The notes: generated by a model from the sequence alone, not told the origin. A stretch of 64,000 bases of DNA from Alphaproteobacteria bacterium (GCA_016124335.1 WGNX01000010.1:1-64000), one strand, 5' to 3'; shown: positions 1 to 8,832, numbered from the stretch's first letter. Numbers and translations are program-made.

Positions 1-192
1 GGCCTGATAGGCCTGCAGGTTGCCGCGGATGCCCTGGGCGACCGAGAAGGTCGAGGCATCGTCCGCCGCGTCGGCGACGCGGTAGCCGGTCTGCACCTGC
101 TTGGAGGCGACGTTGAGGGCCGACTGGGTCGTGCGCAGCGACGACAGTGCCACCATTGCACCGACGTTGGTATTGATCGAATTGGAGCTCAT
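1..192 (-). CDS. Flagellin, N-terminal part (cut by window edge)
   Basis: This 64-codon fragment begins MSSNSINTNVGAM and continues with ALSSLRTTQSALNVASKQV and GYRVADAADDAST. That is the classical flagellin N-terminal helix (D0/D1), which polymerises into the flagellar filament. The reading frame is open to the left edge, so the C-terminal part lies outside. The start is the ATG at 192, with a purine-rich stretch (AGGATGG) about 10 bases upstream. It was too close to the edge for the ORF track. It is not in the sugar operon, but a flagellin next to nonulosonate genes raises the question of glycosylation. Confidence 0.93.
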   Translation of the reverse strand, partial: MSSNSINTNVGAMVALSSLRTTQSALNVASKQVQTGYRVADAADDASTFSVAQGIRGNLQAYQA

Positions 193-487
193 GGCTCTAT
201 CCATCCTATTCTAGGGTTAGACCCGGCTTTCTGCCGAACCACCGCCGCGTCCTTTGGACCAACGTCGGTAATCATCAAACTACACATGTGTGTCGAATGA
301 AGCAAGTGTTTTTTTAAAATTTTCTCTAATTTATCAGCAAATGCATGTTGAATTGATTGGGATACCGCGAATTTCAGACTTCGATTGTATTAAGTAATTG
401 ATACGGCAGCAAATTTTATACGACGTACAAACGCTGACTTGCACCCCACTGGCGGCGCAAGCACGCCCGCGCCTATACTGCTGACCG
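193..487. promoter_or_regulatory. Divergent intergenic region, flagellin / SH3 protein
   Basis: About 295 bases without a gene separate the flagellin start from the SH3-protein start. The part at 281-430 is clearly AT-rich against a GC-rich background and should hold both promoters. A perfect 10-bp palindrome ACACATGTGT sits at 282-291. I could not find a convincing sigma-28 or sigma-54 promoter by eye on the flagellin side. Confidence 0.5.
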
Positions 488-973
488 ATGATTCGCGCCC
501 TCGCCGCCCTTTTCCTGACCCTTCTGGCCGCCGGTCCTGCGCTCGCGCAGTCCCAGCGCGAGGCGTTGCCGATCCCGCGTTTCGTCACGCTGCGCTCGGA
601 GGAAGTGAACCTGCGCGCCGGGCCCGGCGTGCGCTATCCGGTGGAATGGGTCTTCGTGCGCCGGCAGATGCCGGTCGAGATACTTCAGGAGTTCGAGAAC
701 TGGCGGCGCATCCGCGATGTCGACGGAACCGAGGGCTGGGTCCATCAGAGCATGCTGACCGGCCGGCGCGCGGTGATCGTGCAGGGACAGATGCGCGACC
801 TGCACCGGCGCGCCGAAGCCGAGTCGCCGGTGATCGCGCGCGTGGAGCCTGGCGTGATCGGCGCGTTGCTCGAATGCAAGGATGCCTGGTGCCGCATCGA
901 GACGGGCGGCTTCCGCGGCTGGCTCGCGCGCGACCAGGTCTGGGGTGTCTATTCCAACGAGACGGTGAAGTAG
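488..973 (+). CDS. Exported bacterial SH3-domain protein
   Basis: The protein has 161 residues. Residues 1-20 form a signal peptide ending in ALAQ. Two SH3-like repeats follow, the first around residues 35-90 (NLRAGPGVRYPVEWVF, then DVDGTEGWVHQSM) and the second around 95-155 (ESPVIARVEPGVIGALLEC, GFRGWLARDQVWG). This is the SH3_4/DUF1058-type periplasmic protein common in alphaproteobacteria, thought to bind cell-wall or protein ligands. The exact role is unknown. It stands alone between flagellin and the convergent redox operon. Confidence 0.85.
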   Translation: MIRALAALFLTLLAAGPALAQSQREALPIPRFVTLRSEEVNLRAGPGVRYPVEWVFVRRQMPVEILQEFENWRRIRDVDGTEGWVHQSMLTGRRAVIVQGQMRDLHRRAEAESPVIARVEPGVIGALLECKDAWCRIETGGFRGWLARDQVWGVYSNETVK

Positions 974-977
974 CGCT

Positions 978-1574
978 TCAGGCGAAATCCGCCGACAGCG
1001 CGCCGCGCACGGTTTCCGGCAGCACGGCGAGATGGCCGTAATTGGGATGGTCGAATCCCAGCATCACGCGCGTGCCCGGCGTGCGGAACGCGGCGATCTG
1101 CGCGGGCCCGAACGGGAAGCGCAGGAAATGCACGGCCGACGTCTTGCCATCCTCCTTCGTGCGCTCGATATCCGATTCGGCCACCGCCGCGATGCGCGCG
1201 CCGTCGATCTCGAAGAACGTGTGCTTCTCGATATGGCCCAGCGTGGCGAGGATGCGCGCGCGCTGCACGGGATCGGGGATTTCCAGCATCATCGTGGCCA
1301 CAAGTTCGCTGCCCTGCGGGATCAGCGGGTTGTAGGCCGAAAGCTCGTCGGCGATCTGCGCCTCGCCGCCCTTCTCGATGAACAGCATCTCGTGAACCTG
1401 ATGCCACATCGTCTGGTAGCTCTCGAAATAGAACGTCGCGATGGGGCCGACCTCGACGCGGCGATGCTTCTTGGTCGCCACGATCGCCTCGCGCAGCGAC
1501 TTGCGCTCGCGCGCATAGTCGGAAAGCGGAAGGATGTCGGATCGCTCGATCCGGCGCTTTGTCGCGGTCGTCAT
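978..1574 (-). CDS. DUF3501 family protein
   Basis: This 198-residue protein begins MTTATKRRIERSDILPL. It contains the conserved block FYFESYQTMWHQVHEML and later FFEIDGARIAAVAE, which I recognise as DUF3501. No catalytic function is established for the family. It is the last gene of a three-gene operon, ten bases after the CCG-domain Fe-S protein and following rubrerythrin, so a role in peroxide, iron or Fe-S stress is likely but inferred. The track ORF starts further upstream (1754), but that extension overlaps the preceding gene. The ATG at 1574 fits the family length. Confidence 0.85.
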   Translation of the reverse strand: MTTATKRRIERSDILPLSDYARERKSLREAIVATKKHRRVEVGPIATFYFESYQTMWHQVHEMLFIEKGGEAQIADELSAYNPLIPQGSELVATMMLEIPDPVQRARILATLGHIEKHTFFEIDGARIAAVAESDIERTKEDGKTSAVHFLRFPFGPAQIAAFRTPGTRVMLGFDHPNYGHLAVLPETVRGALSADFA

Positions 1575-1584
1575 GGTCGGTCCC

Positions 1585-2931
1585 TCAGGAAAGGCCGTAG
1601 GCCTTCGCGAAAAGTTCGATCGGGTGTTCGGCCTGCTCGATCTTCGGCAACTCGGTTTCGCCCAGCCGCGCGATGCCCTGCACGATATGCTCGCCCGCCA
1701 GCGGGCACTCGGAAGCAAGATAGGTCTTGGCGTTCTTCGCCGCCGTGCGCGCAACCGGCTTGCCGACCTTCAGCGCCGTCTCGAAATTCTTCTTCATCAC
1801 GCCCCATGAGCCGCCGTGGCCCGAGCAGCGCTCGATGACCGCCACGTCCACCTTGGGAATGAGGCGCAGCATCTCGGCCGCCTTCGGGCCCATGTTCTGC
1901 GCGCGCGCGTGGCAGGCGAAATGCACCGACACGCCGCCATCGAGTTCGCCAAGGCCGGGCGCCAGCCCGTGCTTCTTGTGGATGTCGACCACGTACTCGG
2001 CCGCATCGAACGTCGCGTTGGCGAGCTTGGCCACCAGCGGGTCGTCGGGAACGATCAGCGGCCATTCGAATTTCAGCATCAGCGCGCAGGACGGGATCAG
2101 CGCCACGATGTCGTAGCCCTCGTCGATCAGCGCGCTCATCTCGGCGGCGACCGCGCGGGCCGTCTGGGCCACCTTCTCGATCTCGCCGTGCTCGAGCTGC
2201 GGCATGCCGCAGCATTTCGGATAGACGACCTTCGATTCGACGCCGTTCTTCGCAAGCACGGCGCGCATCGCCATGCCGATCTTCGGGTTGTTGTAGTTGA
2301 CGAAGCAGGTCGCGTAGAGCGCGGCCTTGCGCTTGCCGAAGGCGGGCGCCTTGTCGTTGAGCGCCACCGCCTCGCGCTTGGCGCGCACGGCGAAGGTGGG
2401 GCCGTGGAATTTAGGCAGCGCGGCTTCCGGATGCACGCCGGCAACCTTGTCGAGCAGGCCGCGCGTGAGGCCGTTCGTCGTGTCCGACGCCCAGTTGGCG
2501 AGCGTCGGCGCAAGGGCGGCGAGCTTGCCGTTGCGGTCGGTCTTGGTGAGTTCCTTCTCCGCGAAGGGCACCTTGCCCTTCTTCGCCTCGATGGCGCGGT
2601 AGCGCAGCATCAGATGCGGGAAATCCAGATTGAATTCGTGCGGCGGCACGTAGGGGCACTTGGTCAGGAAGCACATGTCGCAAAGCGTGCAGGCGTCGAC
2701 CACGCCCTTGAACGCTTCGGAGGGCACTTCCTCCATCACCTCGCCCGGCGTGCCGTCGATCAGATCGAAGAGCTTGGGGAAGGAGTCGCACAGATTGAAG
2801 CAGCGCCGGCAGCCGTGGCAGATGTCGAACACGCGGCGCAGCTCGGCATCGAGCTTGGCCTCGTCCCAGAAATCGGGATTCGTCCAGTCGATCTTGTGGC
2901 GGGTCGGCGCCTCGAGACTGCCTTCGCGCAT
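1585..2931 (-). CDS. Heterodisulfide-reductase/GlpC-like Fe-S protein (CCG domains)
   Basis: The protein has 448 residues. The N-terminal ferredoxin-like part carries two cysteine clusters, [11 protein letters not shown] around residues 38-48 and [13 protein letters not shown] around 83-95, fit for two [4Fe-4S] clusters. The C-terminal half has CCG-domain motifs ([31 protein letters not shown]) as in HdrB/GlpC, which hold a further Fe-S centre or a redox disulfide. The second ferredoxin motif has four rather than three residues before its last cysteine. The start is the ATG at 2931; the 660-aa track ORF reads through the upstream gap into an alternative frame of rubrerythrin. It probably passes electrons to or from the rubrerythrin encoded just upstream. 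Confidence 0.87.
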   Translation of the reverse strand: MREGSLEAPTRHKIDWTNPDFWDEAKLDAELRRVFDICHGCRRCFNLCDSFPKLFDLIDGTPGEVMEEVPSEAFKGVVDACTLCDMCFLTKCPYVPPHEFNLDFPHLMLRYRAIEAKKGKVPFAEKELTKTDRNGKLAALAPTLANWASDTTNGLTRGLLDKVAGVHPEAALPKFHGPTFAVRAKREAVALNDKAPAFGKRKAALYATCFVNYNNPKIGMAMRAVLAKNGVESKVVYPKCCGMPQLEHGEIEKVAQTARAVAAEMSALIDEGYDIVALIPSCALMLKFEWPLIVPDDPLVAKLANATFDAAEYVVDIHKKHGLAPGLGELDGGVSVHFACHARAQNMGPKAAEMLRLIPKVDVAVIERCSGHGGSWGVMKKNFETALKVGKPVARTAAKNAKTYLASECPLAGEHIVQGIARLGETELPKIEQAEHPIELFAKAYGLS

Positions 2932-3029
2932 GGCGGATTCCTGTGCGGGCTGGATGGAGCGTGGCCGCGCGGTTCGCCCGCGCGGCGCCGCAGCGCCGCG
3001 CGGGAAAACCGGAACGGCCCGAAGCCTCG

Positions 3030-3452
3030 TTACGCCTTCAGCGTGTCGAGCGTCTTCTGGAACTTGCCGGCGTGCGACTTCTCGGCCTTGGCCAGCGTCT
3101 CGAACCAGTCGGCGATCTCGTCGAAGCCTTCGGCGCGCGCGTCCTTGGCCATGCCCGGGTACATGTCGGTGTACTCGTGCGTCTCGCCCGCGATCGACGC
3201 CTTGAGGTTCAGCTCGGTCGAGCCGATCGGTTCGCCCGTCGCCGGATCGCCGACTTCCTCGAGGAATTCGAGATGGCCGTGCGCGTGGCCCGTCTCGCCT
3301 TCGGCGGTCGAGCGGAACACGGCCGCGACGTCGTTGTAGCCTTCGACATCCGCCTTCTGGGCGAAATAGAGATAGCGGCGGTTGGCCTGGCTCTCGCCGG
3401 CGAACGCGTCCTTGAGATGCTTTTCGGTCTTGGTTCCCTTGAGCTTGGGCAT
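3030..3452 (-). CDS. Rubrerythrin, ferritin-like domain only
   Basis: This 140-residue four-helix di-iron protein reduces hydrogen peroxide in the cytoplasm. Iron-ligand motifs are visible: [11 protein letters not shown] (ExxxR type, about residues 15-25), [13 protein letters not shown] in the second helix, [12 protein letters not shown], and [11 protein letters not shown] near the end. The usual C-terminal rubredoxin domain (two CxxC knots) is absent, so an external electron donor is needed. The downstream Fe-S protein is the obvious candidate. The start is the ATG at 3452, preceded by GGGAGCCTCCC. An Irr-box-like operator lies about 120 bases upstream. Confidence 0.93.
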   Translation of the reverse strand: MPKLKGTKTEKHLKDAFAGESQANRRYLYFAQKADVEGYNDVAAVFRSTAEGETGHAHGHLEFLEEVGDPATGEPIGSTELNLKASIAGETHEYTDMYPGMAKDARAEGFDEIADWFETLAKAEKSHAGKFQKTLDTLKA

Positions 3453-3570
3453 GGGAGGCTCCCTTGTTCCGTCGATGGTCCGGCGCACACGTTTGTCCGG
3501 TGCGTTGCCGGCCCGGGCCCTGTGCCCGGAATGCGCAATCTATGGACCTTGGAGACGGGAGGGTCAATAC

Positions 3571-3587
3571 CCTAGAACGATTCCAAA
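3571..3587 (-). promoter_or_regulatory. Irr box (iron control element)-like operator
   Basis: On the minus strand the sequence reads TTTGGAATCGTTCTAGG. It matches the Irr/ICE consensus TTTAGAA-N3-TTCTAAA at 11 of 14 defined positions. It lies between the end of irr and the start of the rubrerythrin gene, about 120 bases upstream of that start. A poorer copy, 10 of 14 (TTGCAAACGGTTCTCAA), lies at 3592-3608, with centres 21 bases apart, two helical turns. A weak promoter (TTGCAA, 17 bases, TGGAAT) would overlap both sites. Confidence 0.6.
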
Positions 3588-3615
3588 CTAATTGAGAACC
3601 GTTTGCAAAATAATA

Positions 3616-4032
3616 TTATTTCTCGGTAACACGGACCACAACATCGACGCGCGAAACACGCATTCCGGCGGGCGCGGACGGCAGGGCCGCAAGCGAAACC
3701 TGCTCGGCCGGGATGTCCTGCAGGCGACCTTCGGATTCGAAATAGAAGTGATGGTGCTCGCCGGTATTGGTGTCGAAATACGAGCGCCCGGGCTCGACCA
3801 CGACTTCGCGCAGCAGCCCGCCGCGCGTGAACTGGTTGAGCGCGTTGTAGATCGTGGCGAGCGGCACGTCGACGCCCGCCGCGCGCGCTTCGCCATGCAG
3901 CTCATCGGCCGTCAGGTGCCGGTGGCCGCCCGCTTCCAGCACGCGCAGAAGCTGCACGCGCTGGCGCGTGGGCCGGAGGCCCGCCGCCTTGAGGCGCGCG
4001 ATCGCCGACGTGTAGGGGCGCTCGTCCGTCAT
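3616..4032 (-). CDS. irr: Irr, iron/haem-responsive Fur-family regulator
   Basis: The protein has 138 residues. The N-terminal winged helix carries GLRPTRQRVQLLRVL and PLATIYNALNQF, typical of Fur-family DNA recognition. The dimerisation region has DTNTGEHHHFYFE, the HHH motif characteristic of Irr rather than Fur or PerR. The ordinary Fur metal-site cysteines are absent. In alphaproteobacteria Irr acts under low iron and is destabilised by haem or iron sufficiency. It lies directly upstream of the rubrerythrin operon on the same strand, and an Irr-type operator lies between them. Its stop codon lies inside a 14-bp AT palindrome (3608-3621). Confidence 0.88.
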   Translation of the reverse strand: MTDERPYTSAIARLKAAGLRPTRQRVQLLRVLEAGGHRHLTADELHGEARAAGVDVPLATIYNALNQFTRGGLLREVVVEPGRSYFDTNTGEHHHFYFESEGRLQDIPAEQVSLAALPSAPAGMRVSRVDVVVRVTEK

Positions 4033-4107
4033 AAAAATCGTATATGCCCAAATGCGGGAAAATGAAAGGCCTGCCGGGCTTTCTGGAATCTCTCCAATCC
4101 GGCCAGT

Positions 4108-4815
4108 TCAGCCCGGAAAGCCGAAACCCTGAAGCAAGTCGTTGAGAAAATGGGCGGCGACAGCGGGCCAAACCGTGCCCGACAGGCGCACGAGCCCGCC
4201 CAGCAGAACGGCATAGAGAACGACCGAGACGAACAGGTAGGCGAACGTACCGGCGCCAAAATCAGCCAGCACGAACCAGCCCGGCGCCAGGATCGCCCCG
4301 TAGAGAAGGGCCGCAATCGCATTCGCCTTCCAGAACCCGTGGCGGCCGGCGAGCGCCTTCAGCACAAGGCCCCGGAAGACGAATTCCTCGCACAGTGCCG
4401 CGAAAAGCAGGCTGGTCGCGGCGACGGCAAAGCTCGCGACCGGTACCGGCGGGATGGCGATCCAGGCGCCGCCGGCCAGCACCTCGATCCCGCGCGAGGC
4501 AAGCGTCAACGCCGCCACCGCAGGCCAGGCGTATTTCGGCGCCGCCCCCGGCCGCAGGTCGATCGCCGCGCGCGGATCGGCGCGCTCGACCACACGCAGC
4601 CACACGAGCGGCAGCCCCAGCCAGATCGCACCCCGCCACAGCTCGGCGACGATGCGCGCGCTGGCGACGTCCGCGCTTGCCATGTCGCTGACCGGGACAA
4701 GGGCAAGCCGCACCAGCCACGCGACGGCAAGTGCCGCCACGAACGCATAGGGCTTCCTCAGGCTTTGCGGATCGTCAGAAATCGACGCAGCGCCCCGCCC
4801 GCTCCCAGTCGCCAT
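4108..4815 (-). CDS. CPBP family intramembrane metalloprotease
   Basis: This 235-residue multi-pass membrane protein carries the CPBP (Abi/Rce1-like) motifs: CEEFVFRGLVLKAL (the EExxxR motif, around residue 145) and, near the C terminus, VAAHFLNDLL with the second conserved histidine/asparagine. Hydrophobic segments flank both. The substrate is unknown. The start is uncertain. The ATG at 4815 gives a 41-base overlap with the SdhAF4 gene just upstream, and no later ATG lies before the first membrane segment. The 292-aa track ORF starts well inside the SdhAF4 region and is too long. Confidence 0.8.
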   Translation of the reverse strand: MATGSGRGAASISDDPQSLRKPYAFVAALAVAWLVRLALVPVSDMASADVASARIVAELWRGAIWLGLPLVWLRVVERADPRAAIDLRPGAAPKYAWPAVAALTLASRGIEVLAGGAWIAIPPVPVASFAVAATSLLFAALCEEFVFRGLVLKALAGRHGFWKANAIAALLYGAILAPGWFVLADFGAGTFAYLFVSVVLYAVLLGGLVRLSGTVWPAVAAHFLNDLLQGFGFPG

Positions 4816-4936
4816 AGCGCGTCGGCTCGGGCCCCTTGGGGCCGCCGATCTCCGGGACGGGCTTGGGTGCCGCCGGCTCGGGCGCGGGTGCCGGTGCCGG
4901 ATCGGCGGCGGGCGTTTCGGTCTTGGTCTCGGCCAT
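4775..4936 (-). CDS. DUF1674 / succinate dehydrogenase assembly factor 4 homologue
   Basis: This 53-residue protein has an Ala/Pro-rich N-terminus and ends GPEPTRYGDWERAGRCVDF. That tail is the signature of DUF1674/SdhAF4, which binds the flavinylated SdhA subunit during succinate dehydrogenase assembly. The ATG at 4936 was chosen because the 79-aa track ORF adds an unconserved N-terminus. It overlaps the CPBP protease gene and diverges from htpX, whose start lies 76 bases away, so both promoters must be in that gap. Confidence 0.88.
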   Translation of the reverse strand: MAETKTETPAADPAPAPAPEPAAPKPVPEIGGPKGPEPTRYGDWERAGRCVDF

Positions 4937-5012
4937 GAAACGAACATATGCGCGCCCGGCTTGCGCCCCGCAAGCCTTGAACGCAAGGCAGCGGACGCTT
5001 ACCTGAAAGGCC

Positions 5013-5942
5013 ATGAATTACGCCAAGACCGCCATCCTTCTTGCCGCCATGACCGGCCTTTTTCTTGCCATCGGCTACGCGCTGGCGGGCGAAGGGGGCA
5101 TGATGATCGCGCTGGTCGTCGCGGCCGGCATGAACCTTTTCGCTTACTGGAACGCCGACAAGATGGTGCTGTCGATGTATGGCGCCCACGAGGTCGGCCC
5201 CGACGAAGCGCCGGGCTTCCACCGCATCGTCGCCAACCTTGCCGCGAACGCCGGCCTGCCGATGCCCAAGGTCTATCTGATCGACGATCCGCAGCCCAAC
5301 GCGTTTGCCACCGGCCGCAATCCCGAGAATGCGGCGGTCGCCGCCACGCGCGGCCTGCTACAGATGCTCGACGAGCGCGAGGTTGCCGCCGTGATGGCGC
5401 ATGAACTTGCGCACGTGAAGAACCGCGATACGCTGACGATGACGGTGACCGCGACGATCGCGGGCGCCATCGGCATGCTCGCGCAGTTCGCGTTCTTCTT
5501 TTCCGGCTCGAACAACCGCGAGCGCGGCGGGCTTGGCCCGGTGGCGACGATCGCGCTGATGATCCTTGCGCCCATCGCGGCAAGCCTCGTCCAGATGGCG
5601 ATCAGCCGCAGCCGCGAATACGAGGCCGATCGCATCGGCGGCGAGATCTCGGGCGATCCGCTGGCCCTTGCCTCGGCACTCGAGAAGATCGCGCAGGGCG
5701 TGGCGCATTTGCCCAGCGAAACGGCCGAGCGCAACCCCGCCACCGCGCACATGTTCATCATGAACCCGCTGACCGGCGAAGGGGCCGACAACCTGTTTTC
5801 GACCCATCCCGATCCCGCCAACCGGATCGCGGCACTCGTCGAGCAGGCGCGCGCGATGGGACGAACGGGCACGGGTTCGGCCGCGCGCATGTCGGTGCCG
5901 CGCACGGGCGCAGGCGCACGCCGGCGCGGGCCGTGGGGTTGA
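5013..5942 (+). CDS. htpX: HtpX, membrane zinc metalloprotease (M48)
   Basis: This 309-residue inner-membrane protease takes part in quality control of misfolded membrane proteins. Two N-terminal membrane segments (about 5-25 and 28-46) precede the zinc motif HELAH at 130-134. A further hydrophobic pair (about 145-165 and 178-198) is followed by [11 protein letters not shown], which supplies the third zinc ligand. The C-terminus is extended by a basic, Gly/Arg-rich tail. It is transcribed divergently from sdhAF4. Confidence 0.95.
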   Translation: MNYAKTAILLAAMTGLFLAIGYALAGEGGMMIALVVAAGMNLFAYWNADKMVLSMYGAHEVGPDEAPGFHRIVANLAANAGLPMPKVYLIDDPQPNAFATGRNPENAAVAATRGLLQMLDEREVAAVMAHELAHVKNRDTLTMTVTATIAGAIGMLAQFAFFFSGSNNRERGGLGPVATIALMILAPIAASLVQMAISRSREYEADRIGGEISGDPLALASALEKIAQGVAHLPSETAERNPATAHMFIMNPLTGEGADNLFSTHPDPANRIAALVEQARAMGRTGTGSAARMSVPRTGAGARRRGPWG

Positions 5943-5948
5943 GCGTTC

Positions 5949-6125
5949 TCAGTCGGGAAGTTTGAAGGGCGTCGAGCTGTCTGCCGCCGCGAGCGAGCCG
6001 GTCGAAGGCCGGTCAGCCCGCGCGATCGCCATGCCGCCGAGAATCAGGAGCACCGCCAGCACGAGCGCCTGAAGGCGGCTCATCGAGCGGGGACGCGGAC
6101 TGCGCATCGGTGCAAGATCGGTCAT
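5949..6125 (-). CDS. Small single-pass membrane protein, function unknown
   Basis: This 58-codon ORF, too short for the track, reads MTDLAPMRSPRPRS and then a hydrophobic segment ALVLAVLLILGGMAIA. It ends STPFKLPD. The shape is a basic N-terminus, one membrane helix and a short tail outside. It lies convergent to htpX (6 bases between stops) and divergent from rsmB (107 bases). I do not recognise a family. It is supported by its fit to the gap and by GC-rich codon use like its neighbours. Confidence 0.6.
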   Translation of the reverse strand: MTDLAPMRSPRPRSMSRLQALVLAVLLILGGMAIARADRPSTGSLAAADSSTPFKLPD

Positions 6126-6232
6126 GGCGTTTCCCGGAAGCGGCGTATCGATTCCCTAACTGCCGGAATAACGCAAGGGCCATGCCGCTTATTCCTTGAA
6201 GCGGACGCGCACCTCCGCCAAGTTGCGCCGCC

Positions 6233-7546
6233 ATGCCCGCCCTGCCGAACAAACGCCGCACACTACCCCTAGCCACGGCGCGCGCTGTCGCCCGCGACCT
6301 GTTGGAACAGGTGCTTTCCAAGGGCCGCACGCTCGACGAGGCGGCGGGTCTTGTCGAGGGCCACGCCCGGCTTGAGGGGCGCGACCGGGCATTCGCGCGC
6401 CTTCTTGCGGCGAGCGTCTTGCGGCGGTTGGGCAGTCTCGACGCAGTTCTGGCCCGCTGTCTCGACAAGGGCGCCCCCCCGATGCCGGTTCGCGACATCC
6501 TGCGCCTTGGGGCGGCCCAGCTGCTGCTGCTCGACACGCCCGATCATGCCGCGGTCGGCGAAACCGTCGCGCTGTGCACGGGCCGCGCAGCAAGCCTCAA
6601 AGGGCTCGTCAATGCGGTGCTGCGCCGGCTGGCGCGCGACGGAAAGGCATTGCTGGCCAAATTGGATGCGGCCCGCCTCGATACGCCGCCGTGGCTGTGG
6701 CATGTGCTGTCGACGGCCTACGGCGAGGACACGGCCCGCGCGGTCGCAGGCGTGCATGCGGGCAATCCGCCGCTCGATCTTTCCGTTCGCGCCGATCCGG
6801 AATTGTGGGCAGCAAAGCTCGGCGCGCAGGTGCTGCCGACCGGCACGCTGCGCCTGCCGGACGCCGGCGGGCTCGCCGACCTGCCGGGCTATGCCGAGGG
6901 GGCGTGGTGGGTGCAGGACGCCGCCGCCGCCCTGCCCGCGCGCCTGCTTGGCGATGTTTCGGGCAGCGACGTGCTCGATCTTTGCGCAGCACCCGGCGGC
7001 AAGACGCTGCAGCTTGCCGCCGCCGGCGCAAGGGTCACGGCGGTGGACCAGTCGAAAAAACGGCTCGCACGCCTTGTGGAAAACCTGGCACGCACCGGCC
7101 TGACGGCAACCGGCATCGCGGCGGACGTCGCCGACTGGCGCCCGGCCACTCCTTTCCCTTTCGTACTTCTCGACGCCCCCTGCACGGCCAGTGGCACGCT
7201 GCGCCGGCATCCGGAAATCGCCTACCTGAAATCGCCGGCCGATGCCGACAAGCTTGTCGGCGTGCAGGACCGCCTGCTCGATGCCGCCGCCGAAATGACC
7301 GCGCCCAGCGGCACGCTTGTCTACGCCGTGTGTTCGCTCGACCCGCGCGAAGGAAAAAGCCGCGTGGCCGCCTTCCTCAAGCGCAATCCGGCATTCGCGC
7401 GCCGACGCATATCGGCCGCGGAACTTGGCGGTGCGGCCGAGTTGATCGACGCCAACGGCGACCTGATGACGCTGCCGTCCCACTGGGCCGACAAGGGCGG
7501 CATGGACGGGTTCTACGCGGCACGGCTGATTCGGACGACTGCATAG
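6233..7546 (+). CDS. rsmB: RsmB, 16S rRNA m5C967 methyltransferase
   Basis: The protein has 437 residues. The N-terminal NusB-like RNA-binding domain (about 10-140) includes LRLGAAQLLLLDTPDHAAV. The C-terminal RsmB/NOP methyltransferase domain has the SAM loop DLCAAPGGKTLQLA (249-262) and the catalytic cysteine pair: LLDAPCTASGT (Cys317) and VYAVCSLD (Cys367). It methylates C967 of 16S rRNA using SAM. In many alphaproteobacteria this gene is followed by a heparinase-family gene. Here about 3.9 kb of sugar-transfer genes intervene. Confidence 0.95.
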   Translation: MPALPNKRRTLPLATARAVARDLLEQVLSKGRTLDEAAGLVEGHARLEGRDRAFARLLAASVLRRLGSLDAVLARCLDKGAPPMPVRDILRLGAAQLLLLDTPDHAAVGETVALCTGRAASLKGLVNAVLRRLARDGKALLAKLDAARLDTPPWLWHVLSTAYGEDTARAVAGVHAGNPPLDLSVRADPELWAAKLGAQVLPTGTLRLPDAGGLADLPGYAEGAWWVQDAAAALPARLLGDVSGSDVLDLCAAPGGKTLQLAAAGARVTAVDQSKKRLARLVENLARTGLTATGIAADVADWRPATPFPFVLLDAPCTASGTLRRHPEIAYLKSPADADKLVGVQDRLLDAAAEMTAPSGTLVYAVCSLDPREGKSRVAAFLKRNPAFARRRISAAELGGAAELIDANGDLMTLPSHWADKGGMDGFYAARLIRTTA

Positions 7547-8832
7547 GCAGCAGCCGCAACGAATATTGGCTCAACCGGCAACCGATATTTTGCTGATGCA
7601 ACCGGTCCTTGTATTACCAAGACATATCCAATCCACAGGATCGCAAAGAGTCCTGCCCCGCGCGTTTCGCGTCGGGACAACAGAAGGACTAATCCCGCAA
7701 GCGCAATTGCCCGGACGGGCCATTCCACTGAGATACCAGCGGCAAGCCATAAAAGATATGTCCGGCTCGAGCTCAAAGTCAGGAAATTTCGAACCTTTTC
7801 GACAGGTGTCTGTCCGACAGTCGAGTAGTAACCAGTGCGTGGCAGCGCCATAACGCGCGGAATCATCAACGTTGCGGGCGATGCCAAGTTGATCGCGGCG
7901 CCGAAGAGCCATGCCTTGAGAATGCCGGCAGGTGAAGTTGCAGAAAGGCCTTCGCGCGCGATCCCGGAATAGATTGCCTCGCTGCCGAATGGGTCGGTAC
8001 CATCGCGGATCCCTCCATGTGCATCGTACGCCGCCGCGACCTCGCCAGCAGTTCTCGCATACGGCGTACCATCGGCCGCCTCCCGGGCGAGCGGATACCA
8101 CCAAAGCGCCATGTGCATGCCACCTTGCGCCGAAAGTGCCGGTTTGCCGTAGGCTATCCAGTTCCGGGTGACGACTGGCGCAGCAAAAAGAGCAATCGCA
8201 AGAACGACACAACTGGTTGCCCGCCATGCACGCACAGTGAAGCCATCCGAGATAAGCATCGCAAGCGCGAGAACCGGGACAAAGGGCCAGAGAACAGCGC
8301 GATTGAAAAGCGCAAGTCCAAACCACCATCCGGCGCGCATCGCTGTAGCAGTTCTGTCATCATGCATCTTGTGCCAGCGCGCCAATTCCAGAAATCCTGC
8401 AGCAAGACATGCCATGAAAATCGAATCGCCGAGCACAACTCCGGCGAGCACGATTTGGGTGGGATTGAGGGCGGCCATCAGGCCGGCCCAACGGCCGGCA
8501 CCCGCTTGGATGCAATCGGCCAGTCGCGCTATCGCGACGCAGGCGCACGCGTCGATTGCGAGTTGGCTAATGACAGGTGCCCAGAGCGCTCCCGTACCAA
8601 ACACTAGAAAATGGAAATGCAGGAAGATCGGATAGCCAGGCATGCGCTCGGGGCTGCCCTGCCACCATTCGGGCGAGAGCGCCATATCGATGAAAAGGCC
8701 GCTGTCTGGATGGACAAGTCCTGCCGACTCTATTCCAGTTGCCAGGAGATATGCAGCGCGAATGCCGAATGCCAGCGCAAACAGCGCAGGCGCACGAGCA
8801 AGGCGGTCTAATAAGCCTTGAGCTTGCGCCAC
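7513..8832 (-). CDS. GT-C/GT39-like polytopic membrane protein, probable glycosyltransferase
   Basis: This protein of about 439 residues has many hydrophobic segments. An N-terminal IESAGLVHPDSGLFIDMAL carries acidic residues in the first external loop, as in GT-C transferases that use polyprenyl-phosphate sugars. The track ORF runs into the upstream gene's frame. I chose a GTG at 8832, which overlaps the end of the GT2 fusion by 25 bases and keeps the first membrane segment; the first ATG in frame would cut it. The upstream gene resembles polyprenyl-phosphate sugar synthases, a likely donor supplier. GC is a little lower than in the neighbours. Confidence 0.68.
   Translation of the reverse strand: MAQAQGLLDRLARAPALFALAFGIRAAYLLATGIESAGLVHPDSGLFIDMALSPEWWQGSPERMPGYPIFLHFHFLVFGTGALWAPVISQLAIDACACVAIARLADCIQAGAGRWAGLMAALNPTQIVLAGVVLGDSIFMACLAAGFLELARWHKMHDDRTATAMRAGWWFGLALFNRAVLWPFVPVLALAMLISDGFTVRAWRATSCVVLAIALFAAPVVTRNWIAYGKPALSAQGGMHMALWWYPLAREAADGTPYARTAGEVAAAYDAHGGIRDGTDPFGSEAIYSGIAREGLSATSPAGILKAWLFGAAINLASPATLMIPRVMALPRTGYYSTVGQTPVEKVRNFLTLSSSRTYLLWLAAGISVEWPVRAIALAGLVLLLSRRETRGAGLFAILWIGYVLVIQGPVASAKYRLPVEPIFVAAAAYAVVRISRAA

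Noticed and set aside
1816-3339. 507-aa + strand ORF over the Fe-S protein and rubrerythrin genes
   Set aside because: It is the antisense shadow of clear minus-strand genes, with low-complexity composition.
4049-4085. Imperfect inverted repeat after the CPBP gene stop as terminator
   Set aside because: Pairing is only 6 of 8 and the T-run is weak.
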